Shown here: positions 1 through 12,439 of the stretch, one piece after another
Numbering within the stretch: position 1 is the first letter of the stretch
How the letters are laid out: every line of letters starts with the position of its first letter
NCBI GenBank assembly: GCA_907163375.1
Contig: CAJQUW010015589.1
Span: forward strand, 124,001 to 188,000
Direction: 5' to 3'
Origin: Prostheceraeus crozeri
Lineage: Eukaryota > Platyhelminthes > Polycladida > Euryleptidae
Length of the DNA stretch: 64,000 nucleotides
Notes under the pieces: model-generated
Database searches by the model: none
Told to the model about the DNA's origin: nothing
The model's input: the letters and a program-made list of their open reading frames with translations, nothing else
Position numbers and translations under genes: made by a program

Positions 1-1024
1 CACGACCAGCGTGAAAATCAACACATTTTGACAATTGATTAGATGTTAATTCCAATTTGACTGATAATGATCTATATGTAAGATAGCGCTTCGCAGAACA
101 CACCTGGGATGCACTTCAATGTGTGAATGATAACCAATTGTATATTATATTACATAATAATCAGAAGCTCCAAAGTTCTGTTGTGTATTTCAAAACTAGT
201 TATTGAAGGGTTTCAATTTAGGTTCGTTTGGCTGCTCAGACATTCAGTCGATCAGTTGCTGATGCCATTGATTTTTGAGGGAGAGCGTTGTAAAATTTTT
301 TAAGGTAGTGAATAAAAAGATGAAGCCTTTTAATGTAGAATAACTTCATGTATCGAGACAAAAATAGCTCAATTCAAACTACGTCAGGAAATATTCGTCA
401 TCTGTGTATGTTGTTGTTTTGCTAATTGAGCTGATAATACTGATAGTGCACCTATCCACATCTTTCATCCTGCCAATCTCGTAGATCCCTATCATTGACT
501 GTACAATAAATGTTGAGTGCATCAAGTTAAGTAGGACTAATTCAATCTAACCAATGGTAGTGTAGCATTGAATATAGGAATGTGAGAAAAAGAATAATGA
601 AAGACTAATGTGTCAATCAATTTCCATTTCAACACGTAATTCAAATTTATTATTGAATATCTTTCTGGTTGATTCAGCACATTCTTTGAGTATCTAACAA
701 CGAATTCAAAATGACTATACAGAATGAAATGTTCAATTAGTATGAGAAAATATTGATCTGATATTCGATATAATCACTGTAATATAACGTTAAAGCATTC
801 ATTCCGGTAGTAAAATTCATCACGACGCAAATCCAGTCCTTCACTTTTTATATGAAGTTCTCATGCCTGTGGAAGTAACGTTAGAGGCGATTAAAACTTT
901 GTCATTGAACTACCGATATGTCAATATTTCAGTTCTGATATTGCCAAAATTCTCTGACATTATTAATGATATGAACTATATGATGAAGCTTCAAAATCAC
1001 TTTTCCCCACAGCACTGGAGGCTT
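1..1024. other. AT-rich intergenic or intronic sequence
   Basis: No open frame with coding character, no paired splice sites and no repeat that I could recognise. Nothing further can be said from the sequence. Confidence 0.5.
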
Positions 1025-1172
1025 GCACGCTGCTGACATACTCAAACGTTCCTGATGCGTTGTGGTGCGCAGATGCCCTTCAAAGCGAATTCCAATGACA
1101 CTTTCGGAGCTCGACCTCAAGACCAAAAGATACTTGATCACACATTTAGTTACTGTGCCGCTGAGACCACAG
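1025..1172 (-). repeat. tRNA-derived SINE, copy 1
   Basis: Read on the minus strand, the head near 1170 has an A-box-like stretch (GCGGCACAGTAACTAAATG) followed about 40 nt later by a B-box-like stretch (GGTCGAGCTCC), the layout of an internal RNA polymerase III promoter. The body ends near 1030 with ATGTCAGCA. The same head, body and ATGTCAGCA(CC) tail recur near 7120, 8755 and 10216, always on the minus strand. This is the most diverged but one of the four copies. Confidence 0.65.
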
Positions 1173-2715
1173 AATGATCCCAACGTCCACATAATGATTT
1201 CAATTCAATTTATTAAGCATAGACAACGAACATTAAGATATTGAATAGGAGAATTAAAGGTTTTATATTTCTATGATTAAGCGTAGCAGAAGTTGTCATA
1301 AATAAAAAGAATTGAAACCAATGCGTTATTAAAGCCATTATGTGCGAATTAAAAGCAGAAAATTGTTTCCATGTGTTCCCTTTGTCTTCTTCAAGTAACA
1401 CAACGCATACACGGTATTGGTGAGGAATCGATTACATTTGGCTTTAATCTATCTACTCCGTTTTATATTAACAACGCTGTATGGCAATATTAACTGGCTG
1501 AGAACACAGTAGTATGAAAGTTACCTTTGATTTGTATCTGTAAGACCGGAGGATTGTCTTCGCAATCGATGGTTCATGATTGATTGTTTTTGTTGTGTAA
1601 TCACAGCTTAGAGTGGACGACGGACGACAGTTTGTGTGTTCGCGGTCTGTATTCGGTAACGCGATCAAGCTAAATCTTCACTGATCCGTCAGCTATCGAT
1701 TTCGTCTTGATGATGTTGTTGACACGCCGACCGAGGTTGAGATAAATAACTAGCCTCGAAACTGGGCGCATTAAGTACCTCTCAAGAACGATTCTAGTTC
1801 GCCCTCATGATCGTAGAGCATATGGGTCATAAACTCACACTCACACATTTGTCCTGACAGAGTGACTTATGTTTCATTCATAGTGTCACATGGATTAGTA
1901 CAGCTGAAGAAATAGACGCCGGCAAAGGGAGAGAGAGACGTCATAGAAAGAAGAGTTCTAGCTATCAGGCCCGGCGAAGTATTCTGAGGTTTCATGCTTC
2001 TTTCAACAACCTTCCACACACATGCAAGAATGGTCCTTCATTTGATATCAGTGAAGCGATCACGCAAGAACAAAATATTGTAGTTTCTAAGGAATGACCT
2101 CTTGAATTGATTAGAGGAAAGTTGCTACATGCACACAATATTCAGCTGGACACGAAGTTTTCTTTTATACAATTCCGGCCTTCTACTGAAATTCTTTTTA
2201 TTGGAAGAACAGAAATGCAGACTGGGTTGATATTGGGTATTGAAGGTTGGGTTCTCCACTTAGTGGCTCTTTGTATTGAAGAATTCAACTTCTCGGTCTG
2301 CGGCCTTGGGATAATAACTGAATTCTACTTCTTGAAACTAAAGCTTCTAAGCCAACCTTAAACCTTCTAAAAATTGACAAATTAGATTTTAATTCATATG
2401 AACAAAAGGAAAAAAAATCTGATCTTCCATGCTTTTCAAATCGTCTCCATTAGAAGACTGTTGCCACACATGTTGACAGTAGAAGGATTGCATTGGTCAA
2501 GGAATGTGCTCAGGGGAAGCTGATTCCAAAGATAGCACTTTTTTAGAGGGACTCACTGTACGTGTATGAGCGCATGTTCAGAGTTCACATGACAGCACGA
2601 GAGCACATTAGTTCTATGTGTGCGTCCAACAAGGGATTAGGTAAGCTAGGGTTCGCAGTAACTCCAGAAAGAAGATTGTTTTAATTTTGGCAACCTAAAA
2701 GTATGCATCGTTAAC
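1173..2715. other. Intergenic/intronic, no gene seen
   Basis: An AT-rich stretch without convincing exons. The short open frames here lack splice signals, coding composition or recognisable motifs. Confidence 0.45.
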
Positions 2716-2843
2716 ACGTACAAGTATACTGCTGCGTGCGGTGCTCCGTTTTTATTTCGCATAGTGTCATTTGCATGGGAGCTCCCATGCAAATGACACT
2801 ATGCGAAATGAAAACGGAGCACCGCAGCAGTATACTTGTACGT
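2716..2843. repeat. Near-perfect long hairpin (foldback)
   Basis: Left arm 2716-2781 and right arm 2782-2843 are reverse complements with no loop; the centre is the palindrome GGGAGCTCCC. Differences between the arms are one substitution in the T-run and a 4-nt indel in the GCTGCG/CGCAGC segment. A zero-loop arm of over 60 bp fits a recent inverted duplication or a foldback/MITE element. It abuts the degenerate tandem repeat at 2876-3212. Confidence 0.85.
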
Positions 2844-2875
2844 ACAGAAAAAATTGGTATGAATCATACTATGAA

Positions 2876-3212
2876 ACATTCGTATGAAACATCGTATGAA
2901 ACAGACGTATGAAACATAGTATGAAACATACTATGGACATGTAACGCTCTGTCGGGCCATACCCTGGCATACGTATGATTCATACTATGACTTAACATAG
3001 TATGAATCATATTATGAAAATAGTATGCATACTCATGTGACACACGCTGTGAAAACATGATGTGAAACATAGCATGGAACAGACATACGAAACATAGTAT
3101 GAGACGTACTAAGAGCATGCAACGCATTGTCGTGCCATACGCATGAATCACACAAAGAAACATACTATGAAAATAGGTACGTATACTCATCCTAAACACA
3201 CGTGAGTTTTCA
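2876..3212. repeat. Degenerate tandem repeat, ~178-bp unit
   Basis: Two adjacent units start at 2901 and 3079. Each begins ACAGAC..GAAACATAGTATGA, continues through a GCAACGC/GTAACGC..TGTCG..GCCATAC block (about 2940 and 3118) and ends with a GTATACTCAT/GCATACTCAT segment. Inside each unit, short CATACTATG/CATAGTATG blocks alternate in both orientations, giving local quasi-palindromes. A 170-codon minus-strand open frame across this region is an artefact of the repeat. Confidence 0.75.
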
Positions 3213-4721
3213 GAATATGTTCCTGACATAAAAATGCAACATATATGCATACAGCAGTATACCTGAAATTTCAATGTTTCATTATTTACAGATATTTTGT
3301 CACTCGCAACAGTACGGAAGATAAATGTCAAAATCACGATACTAAATAAGAACGTTGACCTGATTGCGTTTGACAATCATCAATTTTAGTCTAACTTTGT
3401 AACTATTGGGAGCCACTTTCTCCTTCAGAGCCTTATGACTAGAGTCTGATGTCTCAACCCTGCATTGCTGCTTTGATGAATCACGCGAGTAAGAATCTGC
3501 CTCAATACCATGAGGCACCCGATTGACAAGGCTGCGCCAAACAATTTTGTAGCACCTAGATTGAATTGCACGGTACAAGGACAATGACATACAATGTAAG
3601 TGGAAATTGATTTCAACAGCAATAGAAAGGAGAACATAATTCGTCTAACGAAACTCCCGAAATTTGAGGAGTTACCATATTTTACAAAAAACATAAAGTA
3701 CATGTTGTGACATAAATTGCCTTCTCACTACAATTGCGAATGCGTTTAGAAGTCCATTCTCAAAATGAACATTGGCTTCACTGAGGAAGAAAGTTAGCAC
3801 AGTTTTCATCATTAAACAAGCTAGTCTGACTCAGAATCTTGCAATTCAACTTATCATTGAATTTGTCGCAAAATTCAGATCCCCTCGTCATTCATTTTTA
3901 CAATGTCACAAATAACAGTTTAGGCCTGTTCTAAGATACTAAGATCCGGTCATTATCTCAAATCAGAGCATGACATGCAGTCATTGTCACAAATATTGAA
4001 TAGTATATTTCGTCTGTGTAGCAGTCATATTTCATTAAGATTTGTGAAGTCAACCCATTATATTGTGTTCACTGTAAAATGATAGTGCATTATCGTGATA
4101 ATAATGGACAATTTAAGCAATTGGTCATCTGCAGCAGACAGTAATTGAGTTGAATCAAGACCATAATCTTCATTGCGACGAGACAGACTATTCAGACTGG
4201 ATTCTTTATGCAACAACGCAGCTCAAATGAGAAATAGATTAATGTGACTAAGTGCGTGAATACAACGAATGTCATGTGGTGTGCAAGTCTGCTGAACAAT
4301 ATTCACAACAAAACTGAGTTATGGACCCCTGACTTAAGGACATATTTTTAAAGTTCCCCACCTTCTACATACAATGTAAACGTTGTTTTATTCACAAGCT
4401 GATGATCAACCTAACCCATTTCTGAATCATCACTCACACCGGCTACTGATGGCCTTTATCTAAATTTAACTATACGAGTAAGTCTATCTATTTTTATGAA
4501 ATTTCTCATTTTCCATGAGGAAAATGATTGACCCCGGGCATGTGCATTTAAACGAAACATCCAGCAGAAAGTGATGACCCTATCTACGTTTTTCCTCGAG
4601 CCGCACCGTGTACACCACACACTTCCCACACGGGAGTTTCCTAGTTACAAGATCAACACCGGCAATTCTCACACGAACTATTGCAGCAGCTCGCGCCTTC
4701 ATCTTCATTGTTAGTCTGCAG
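3213..4721. other. Intergenic/intronic, no gene seen
   Basis: AT-rich sequence with several overlapping short open frames (3342-3703, minus) that carry no recognisable motif or splice boundary. No repeat identified. Confidence 0.4.
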
Positions 4722-4870
4722 TGTGTTTGTGAAATCCCTTCCTGTCACTTCCCTTAAAACATGCCTCAACATTAAAGCGGAGACAATAGCTTCAATTGAT
4801 CTCAACTTCTTACACTGCGAACTTCCTCATCAAATCTGCTCTTCGACGGATGAGATTTCTTCTTGCCAAG
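4722..4870 (+). CDS. Candidate internal exon, unknown protein
   Basis: A pyrimidine-rich tract ending in GTCTGCAG is followed by an open frame that runs to a GTGAGG donor after CTTGCCAAG. The exon would be 149 nt, entering on the third base of a codon and leaving after the first base of one. The encoded stretch is Ser/Leu/Cys-rich (for example SIDLNFLHCELPHQ) and matches nothing I know. The GC content is higher than in the flanks. No partner exon was found, so this could be chance. Confidence 0.2.
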
Positions 4871-6022
4871 GTGAGGGTAAAGTGAGGCGCGCGAAAACAC
4901 GCAATTAGTCTTGCCGAGTTAACAGCTTCAGCAGTAGCTCGGCATTTCTACGATTGCTTCACGTCGATCATAAGAATCACCTTATTAAGATGAAAACCGA
5001 CCTCAAAGAGCGGTCAGAGGAATTATTGACAACGTAGTCATTCCGTCTTTTACATCATGAACGAAGTTGTGTAGAGCATGAGATACACTTCTGTAGGACC
5101 GACGGTGTACCGGCCAGTTACATGTAGACACAATACGTTTAAGACGCAAAAAAGAAACAGCTCATGAGATGAATTTAAGATTCAGGTAGATCATGAATAT
5201 TTAGAGTCACGCACCTAAAAAATCACATGACCTTAGCCACGGAAATCAGTCATGCTCACGATCAGTCATAGGTGCTACTATAAGGTGATTTTTCCATCTA
5301 TCCATAACATCGCTTTAGCAGAACGAGAGATATATAAAAAGTCAAGTCCTTCTATTATTCAAAATGCTCAGAGCTCCAATTGAAATACATTGAAAAAGTT
5401 GGTGAATGACATCCAGTTTTCATGACTGATGACAGGTCTAAGTTGCAACAGTAGCACAAATGACTTCTACTAATTTGGGCTTTTTATTTCTGAACGCAAG
5501 TTGCATTGATAATGTAAGTATTTGCACCTGAGTGAGGTAGTAGCAACAACGGAGTTTCATGAGACAATCAACCTTTCTACCAAATCATCTTCTTTACATT
5601 GACTTCTTGTATGATGTTTGGAAGAATTAAACATAACCTTGCAGTGCTAAATTTTGTTAATAATAAATCTACTGCCATCAACATCTTGTTCAACAAAGGA
5701 AAATATTGATCGGGGGTGACACGCGAATAGAACATTTTTGAATCATCACAAAATTCTCATAATACCGCATTTCCTCTAATAAACGCCGCTATCTACAATC
5801 GCATGCTGTCAAGTGCGGCGCTTATTAAAATGCACAATTTTCCATCCACTAGAATTTTCCACTAACTATAGGCACCAATAAAAAAGTATCAAGAAGACCT
5901 GAAAACTAATCTAGCTGACTTCTTACTACAGTGCCAGATTATTCACTGCCGGCACGGCGTGGAGGCTTCAACGATGAATGAACACAACGTGGGACTAATT
6001 TCTACGAATTACCGGTACTATT

Positions 6023-6761
6023 CTTGCATTCAGGGGTGTGGAAGCGGAAGCGATGGAAGCGATCGTTTTCATTGGAAGCGGAAGCAAATACCCGACGATC
6101 GCTTCCGCTTCCGAAAGTATCATGATACTAATGACTGACACAATTCGCGTGTCAGGCCGAGGCGAGGCACTCTTGATTTTTGACCATAAGTCAGCATATG
6201 AGCTAAGTAATAGTTGTCATATTTAGTGCTTAGTCTATTACACCTACAAATTGGCAACTGCGTTACTAAATGTAGTTACATCTAATTTTCTCATTATGAT
6301 GATAACGAATGTGTATTATCTCAGAATACTGGCATTCGAAATCAGAAAATCAGAAAACCTCGGTGTCATCTTATCAATGACAATTTTACACAATGTGGAT
6401 TGGTGTGTATTGAGGCATTCTCAAACACTCTTTGTCGTTTAATATTGTTTTACTACACACCTGTTGGGAAAACATATAGACGTTTTTATTTCACAATTTC
6501 CCGAAGGTAAAAATTTTCAGTAAATTTGAAAAATATTTGACTTTTTGGCAAGTCAAAAAATACAAGTCAGCTAGGGTCTACGATAGAAAGTTCGTGGAGA
6601 CTGCGAAGTGTTAACGTCAGAACCTATAACTCGCAAAAAAGTGGAAAATGAAGAAAAAGGGGCTCGAAATAGGGAGGGATGTGTGTAGCCCATGTCCGGT
6701 CTCCAATAATTGGAAGTGGAAGCGAATAAAAATCAATCGCTTTCGCAGCCCTGCTTGCATT
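6023..6761. mobile_element. Non-autonomous hAT element with 8-bp TSD
   Basis: The element itself is 6031-6753 (723 bp). It starts CAGGGGTGTGGAAGCGGAAG and ends, in reverse complement, CAGGGCTGCGAAAGCGATTG; subterminal GGAAGCGGAAGC-type repeats occur in both ends. It is flanked by identical 8-bp direct repeats CTTGCATT (6023-6030 and 6754-6761), the target duplication expected of hAT transposition. The 62-codon plus frame at 6038-6226 is a by-product of the GAAGC repeats. No transposase remains, so it must have been moved in trans. Confidence 0.85.
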
Positions 6762-7119
6762 TGACTGTTCTTTCCATGGTCACCTGAAGGAGAGGCTCAC
6801 ATAAAACTTGAGCACGACTCAGTGCTCGACGGTAAAGAAATGAGTGGCCGACTCTGAATATGACGCCGATTTAAATTAGATGCATTGATTAGAGTGCGAG
6901 GTTCAGTGTGACTGACGCTTTTATTGTGACTTCTTTTATCACAATATAGACTACAAACAGAGCAGCATTATTGATCATTCCAATGAAGCTTTACAGCTGC
7001 TAGTACACCCTTGTTTTTATAGCTGGACGATTATGCACTGCACCTACACATTTGTTTTAAAAATTCTACTATCAGTGATGAAAAATGATGGTCTAAGGTC
7101 ACTACTCTCCCTTACTGAG

Positions 7120-7280
7120 GGATTGGACGGTGCTGACATAATCAGAACTTAATCAGGAGCGTTGATATCTTTCACTCCGGATGCTCTTCCTGACGACTTC
7201 CAATGACAGTCTCGGGGCTCGACCTCTGGACCGGAAGATCGCTAGGCCAAGCACTTTATCACTGTGCCACGGAGACCACT
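7120..7280 (-). repeat. tRNA-derived SINE, copy 2
   Basis: Minus-strand head at about 7280 reads TCTCCGTGGCACAGTGATAA (A box) with GAGGTCGAGCCCCG (B box) downstream; the body ends ATGTCAGCACCGTCCAAT near 7122. It is the same family as the copies near 1025, 8755 and 10216. It inserted just inside the right arm of the inverted pair at 5770/7290. Confidence 0.75.
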
Positions 7281-7335
7281 ATCAGTGGTGCGGCGCTTAT
7301 TAGAGGAAAGATGGCATACCAGCGAGGCCATGCAA

Positions 7336-7360
7336 TTTTAGCGCGAGGCAGGCGCTAAAA
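7336..7360. repeat. Short hairpin
   Basis: TTTTAGCGC (7336-7344) and GCGCTAAAA (7352-7360) form a perfect 9-bp stem with a 7-nt loop. Its function is unknown; it may be an element terminus. Confidence 0.5.
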
Positions 7361-8754
7361 ATCACTCTATGACACACGCAGAAAATCGGTCTTAACTAAA
7401 GAATAGCATATATTAAAAGATCAATATGACAATTATATACTTTCAGGGTTGCTGATATGCATAAATTTCGCTTCAAATGAACGAATTGAAATGCTTCTTC
7501 TCTATTACGTTGAAGCGTTCGACCGACGAGCAGGACAAATTACTAGGACACGCACCAGACTAAAACTGTCAGTATACAATAACAAATCCAACTATTAACT
7601 CAAAACTTTCCAATTTTACTCTTTAAGGTACATGTTCGGAACACCAAAACGATAACAGTTCACTTCAACTGAACTAGCTAATATTGCATTTACTGCCTTT
7701 GTTGATGGGATGTGTGTCTATCACTGTCAAGTAACATAATTTCCTCATGTCACGAGTTTGAAAATTCGATTCGAAATCATCATCTTTTTGACAATCTTAA
7801 TAATTATATGGAAATTCACTCAAGTTTCAGTGAATTAGCCGGATGATATCGTTAACAAGGAACAAGAGCCTGCACTCCTAATAATTTGAGAGCTGCACCA
7901 CTTCAGTTGATACATGGGCTCAAGACTGGCTGCTTGACAAGTATTCACCGCTGCAGCCCGACTTATTAGCCGTAGTCTTGTGAGTTTCCATGAAAGCTGC
8001 AGCAGGGAATAATTTGCTTTCTAGTGTTTGCATTGCAACTATAAATTATATTACATTGCTAGAATCGCCATGCGGACGCTTACGTGGACAGTGCGCACAA
8101 GCATCTAGGGACAGGAACATGGCAACGGGGGCCCCAGCGGAAGTTCATGTTTCAAAGGATCCCTAAATAGAAAAAAATAAAGAATGCATTAGGCAGAATT
8201 ATTGGGGCTCCGCGGAAGATTCTCATCCCCTGAGTATCTGATCGTCTGAGTTGGGAAGAATCGCTTCACAGTAACAGAACTACTGAACTCTCTGGAAGGT
8301 GATGGTGAAATATGTGACAGTCATATTTCCTTGTTCTGTTGATAATATACTTTCAGTCGCGCGGATGTAGGTGCCTGGAATTAGGCTAGTTTTGACAGGT
8401 GTATCTTCTTCAATGGTATCTTCTTCACTGTGTCTCTGACTCAATGACGTCTTTTAGGAAACGCATACAGATTGTAGAAAAAATAACAGCCTTTGAAGAA
8501 TGTCTTAAGTAATCCAAAATTTAATCATTCTGATATCCAAATTCAGGGATACAAAAATATGTCAGTGTCGCAAACACCTTGACCTTAGGTTCAGCCAGCT
8601 CAATCAGCTTTATGCTACGCCAATTCCACTTCTTTCGATACAAACATGTCTATTTGACGGAATGACTTACAAACAAATGCTTTTACGTTCTATTGATTTC
8701 TCTCAAGTCGCATTGCCACTTGAATACGCGAAAGGTGCTGGCTTAGTTAGACTT
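7361..8754. other. Intergenic/intronic, no gene seen
   Basis: AT-rich sequence with no coding frame above 60 codons and no repeat recognised. Confidence 0.5.
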
Positions 8755-8872
8755 TGTTGGAGCGTGATATTTTAGGTCAGGATGCTCTATCTGCCGACCT
8801 CAATTAGCTTTATCTGACCAAAAGATCGCGTGGGCATGGCAAGGCATTTATCCACCTTGACACGGAGATTTA
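8755..8872 (-). repeat. tRNA-derived SINE, copy 3 (degraded)
   Basis: The minus-strand head near 8870 (TCTCCGTGTCAAGGTGGATA) and the following GATCTTTTGGTCAGA block align with the other copies, but the B box is eroded and the tail is shortened. It is the weakest member of the family. Confidence 0.5.
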
Positions 8873-10215
8873 GAAGTAAATAGAAATTGATTTTTGCATT
8901 TAATGACACGAGCATGTCACAATTATTAAAAGAGTACTTGCCATAGCGTTAGTGCACCTAAAGCATCACTATTGAAAAGAAAAGCAGTTCTTCAGACATT
9001 GAATTTCATGTCAATGCGCATAGATACACATTCAATCCGTACATCCTTAATTCTGTGTGTCAAACGGATGATATTCTATTTCCATGGTTCAATTAAAATA
9101 AATGCGATCTCTCTTTGTCTCACGTGAAATTAAAACTGTCTGTAGATAAAGACTTTCTTCTAAGTTTTGAACTGTAACAATTAATGTCATTGTTCTATTT
9201 TCGTCACTAGAATAAAGAAAGTTTCGATGCCATTGACTCTTTTGATGCACTCGCAATGTAGATGATACTATGTGCAGCGAAGCGACAATCACTAGTCAGT
9301 TTACAAGAGAAGAAATAATGAAATCTATCCACGAGCTTCTGATCTCTGCATTGTTGAATTATCTGTAAAGACATGTTTGTTCATTTCTTTGTGGCAGAGA
9401 AATGTTCTGTGTGAACAGGTGTCCCACGCTGTCTCAGAGAAATCCTCAGGTTTTTATAAAATATATATTTTAGGTCATAGATGAAATCGCGAAATGGTTT
9501 ATGCTTTTCGGTTATGGTTTATGCATGAATACGGATAAATGTGCAGGAGTATGAGCATTTTTACATCAACGACCGCAGCTTCTATACTTCTAAACCGACC
9601 TAAGGCAAATGTGCAAAAAGTCATTCATATAATCGCATACAAGAGGAAGGAGGGAGTAGAAGTAACCATCATGAAACATCATTGGGGAGGATAGCATTTT
9701 CTTTATCTATCACGTGATGTCTAATGCGATACGTACAAGCAATGTACAGGGCGCTGACAGAAAATGCTGACAGAAAAGAGGCGGAAAACTCTAAACACAT
9801 TCGTGCATTCGTGTTTTCTAGCAAATTAGTCTGAATAACTGTTCTATAACTACGGCAGCAAGTCTTAATTTGAGACTTCATAGCAGAAAATTAACCGTAA
9901 TCAAATGTGTGTTTAATTTATGGAAGTTTCATTGCAATTTTGGAAAAGTAACGTAGGATGGATGCTAAATACACTGGGATACAGATGTCTGATATGACGG
10001 AAAGGATGGACGAAGTGTAAAGATGACGGAATGACGGGTCACGGAATATCCGAGCCCTGTATATGAGACCGTTTCATTTTGATGAAAAGCAGTGCTGTCT
10101 ATACCCGAACACTACACAAATAAACCAACTACAACTGACTTGCATGAATGACCAGAGAATGTTTCAGACAATTACATTAAAAATGAAGCTCTTGCGTCAG
10201 TGTGCCCCCACATGG
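8873..10215. other. Intergenic/intronic, no gene seen
   Basis: Contains only short open frames without splice sites or motifs. A TATACAGGGCTCGGATATTC end on the minus strand near 10060 looks like a hAT terminus, but no partner end was found. Confidence 0.4.
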
Positions 10216-10382
10216 TGAGATTGAACGGTGCTGACATAGACTTTCTGAAGGGTTGGAGCACTTTCAGTCCTGATGCCCGTCCTGTCGACTTCCCAGGATA
10301 CTGTCGGGGCTCGATCGCTGGACCAAAGGATCGTTTGGTCCTGCGCTAAGCCAAGTGCTTTAACCACTGTGCCACGGAGACT
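10216..10382 (-). repeat. tRNA-derived SINE, copy 4 (best preserved)
   Basis: Minus-strand head near 10382 reads GTCTCCGTGGCACAGTGGTT followed by AAAGCACTTGGCTTAGCGCA, then a B box in GCGATCGAGCCCCGACAG. The body continues to ATGTCAGCACCGTTCAATC at 10216-10235. The A-box and B-box spacing is that of a tRNA-like pol III promoter. An anticodon arm cannot be drawn convincingly, so the source tRNA is not assigned. Confidence 0.8.
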
Positions 10383-12439
10383 TCAGATAATTACAAAAAC
10401 CAGACGTGAAATATCTCAGCAAATATAATTCGTCTAAAGGGATGTCTTTCGAGCGCAAACTATGAACCATTATAAGAAAAGATCAACGTCAAAATGACGT
10501 TCAACAAAGGTTGACATGCTTCATTGCAATTAATTATCTATTTCATAAATCTAGAATTCTATAACAAATGTCGATTCAAACATGTGGTTTACATATTTCT
10601 TGATAAAACATGATTTAGGAAAAATGTTCCGTGCACGCTATCAACTCATGTGTCTGCTACAGATGTCTGTTAGTCAATTCAACAACAAGTATTTTGACGC
10701 ATTTGCTGCTTCACATGATGCAAAAATATTAGCCTCATTAAAAATCATCAATTTAAGTCAATAAATACGTAATTTCCTTTAAGAGGCATGATGAAGCAAT
10801 TGATTAATAGGAATTTAATAAGTCTGGCTGTTGCATATCATATTGAACGATGTTTCGCATGCAAAACTGCCTCCTCAGGTTGCAAATATGATAAAAAGAT
10901 AAGTATAAAGCATGAAGTAGAAATGCGTCACATAGGGCATTGAGAACATAAAAAGTGGATAGTCAGATAAGTTCATCTTTGCTGTTGATAGCAGACAGCT
11001 GCCTTTTTCTTGTTCCCAATCTTGTAGGAGATGAAGATCTGTATGTATATGATCACTATCATGAACAAGGACAGATACAAGTAGTTTTTTGATTTTGTCA
11101 TGGCATGTATACTGATGATGCATTGATTTTCAGATATTTCAGATTTTCAGTAATGCGAGCATGGAGTTACCAGATTAAGTTTCCTACGTGCAACTTACTA
11201 CAATGATGTTGCAGACACCCCTTTCTCTATTGCGGATATCCTTTTGGGGATTTAGAGATGGCTTCCAATTAAGAATTGATAAATGTCTATTGAGTGCTGT
11301 TCACAATGTACGTGATTCTTGCTGGCAACGTGTGGTTTTGGTGGAATAAATAGGTTATTCTGTTGTCAACGTGATCTGACAGAAATTGAAATTTGCAGTA
11401 TGAATATTCCGAAGTATTTGTAGAGCTGATTATATAATAATAAAAACGCATATTTAGAGAAAAATGAAAAAATCCCGTATAATTCTAGGTAAATCTCACT
11501 GGCAAAAGAATAAGTAGACCTAATCAAATTTTGAAACCAATGTTATACAATTTAGACATGAGGGTCAAACGATAATGATCTCGCAAATGGCAATCTGAGT
11601 GACCACAACGCTACATTCAAACAAACTAAAGTTGAATGAAAAGGTGCTTAATTGCCAGGCATTCCAAATTCATGGGATAATCGCTGAGATCTAGAATTTA
11701 AGGAAAGTGTTTGCCTGCTTTTTGCTTTTGAGCATGGGTGCTGCATGTGTTCAATATAGACAATTTCTTTAATTTTCAAACTTTTAATTTTGAGTAGAGA
11801 GATTAAAAAAAAAAATTCGCTGCTCTCCTTTGCAATATTTGGAATTTTCTTCACAAACATTGTTGGCTGAAGTACAGCTGTTTTCCTTCAATGAGGTATC
11901 GTTAAATCGGAATGACAAACTACTTCGCAGCATGTATCTAGAAATACTCTGTCATAAATAGAACATATCTCAAAATATTCGCTAGCACTTTTCAATTCAC
12001 GCAAATATTTGATGCACATCTGCATATCGTGCATACTCAATCATGATGTTTCTATTTTCATCGACTAATATTTCAATTTTTCGTCTCAGCTGTCATAAGA
12101 ATACGCAAATGGCTTTATTGATTCCGATTCATGTCACCAGCTGGCATCACAGCAAATAACTTATGATTACAGTCCGTCCAGTCAACAGTTTTCAAGAGCA
12201 CAAAATAGCAGCTGCCATTTTCAGTTTTTCGCTTTTGAATAATTTATCATACATATATTTAACTGCTCTCGCAGTTATCCAAGCATTGAAATGCACAATC
12301 TTGCAGTCACACGTAGTAACGAGCATGATCAAGTCGAATATTCTTTTCGAGAACAGAAAAGGGGACTGTGGAAGACTTCAAATTGCGGAATGATATACAT
12401 TTTGAATTTATCAAATCTCAACAGATTTAACCACCACCA
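10383..12439. other. Intergenic/intronic, no gene seen
   Basis: AT-rich sequence without a convincing exon or recognisable repeat; the open frames of 60-82 codons have no coding hallmarks. Confidence 0.45.

Larger units (their letters stand above)
5770..7309. repeat. Inverted 20-bp pair enclosing two insertions
   Basis: TTTCCTCTAATAAACGCCGC at 5770-5789 and its reverse complement with one mismatch at 7290-7309 face each other 1.5 kb apart. Next to the left arm a second copy of the GCGGCGCTTATTA block (about 5815-5827) makes a short hairpin. These could be the ends of a DNA element later hit by the hAT element (6031-6753) and a SINE (7120-7280). Internal coding remnants were not recognised. 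Confidence 0.45.

Noticed and set aside
2864..3376. 170-codon minus-strand open frame rich in Met/His/Phe
   Set aside because: It runs through the 178-bp tandem repeat; the repeated CATACTATG units produce the recurring residues. No splice sites or protein motif.
6038..6226. 62-codon plus frame beginning MEAEAMEAI
   Set aside because: Produced by GAAGC-type subterminal repeats of the hAT miniature element.
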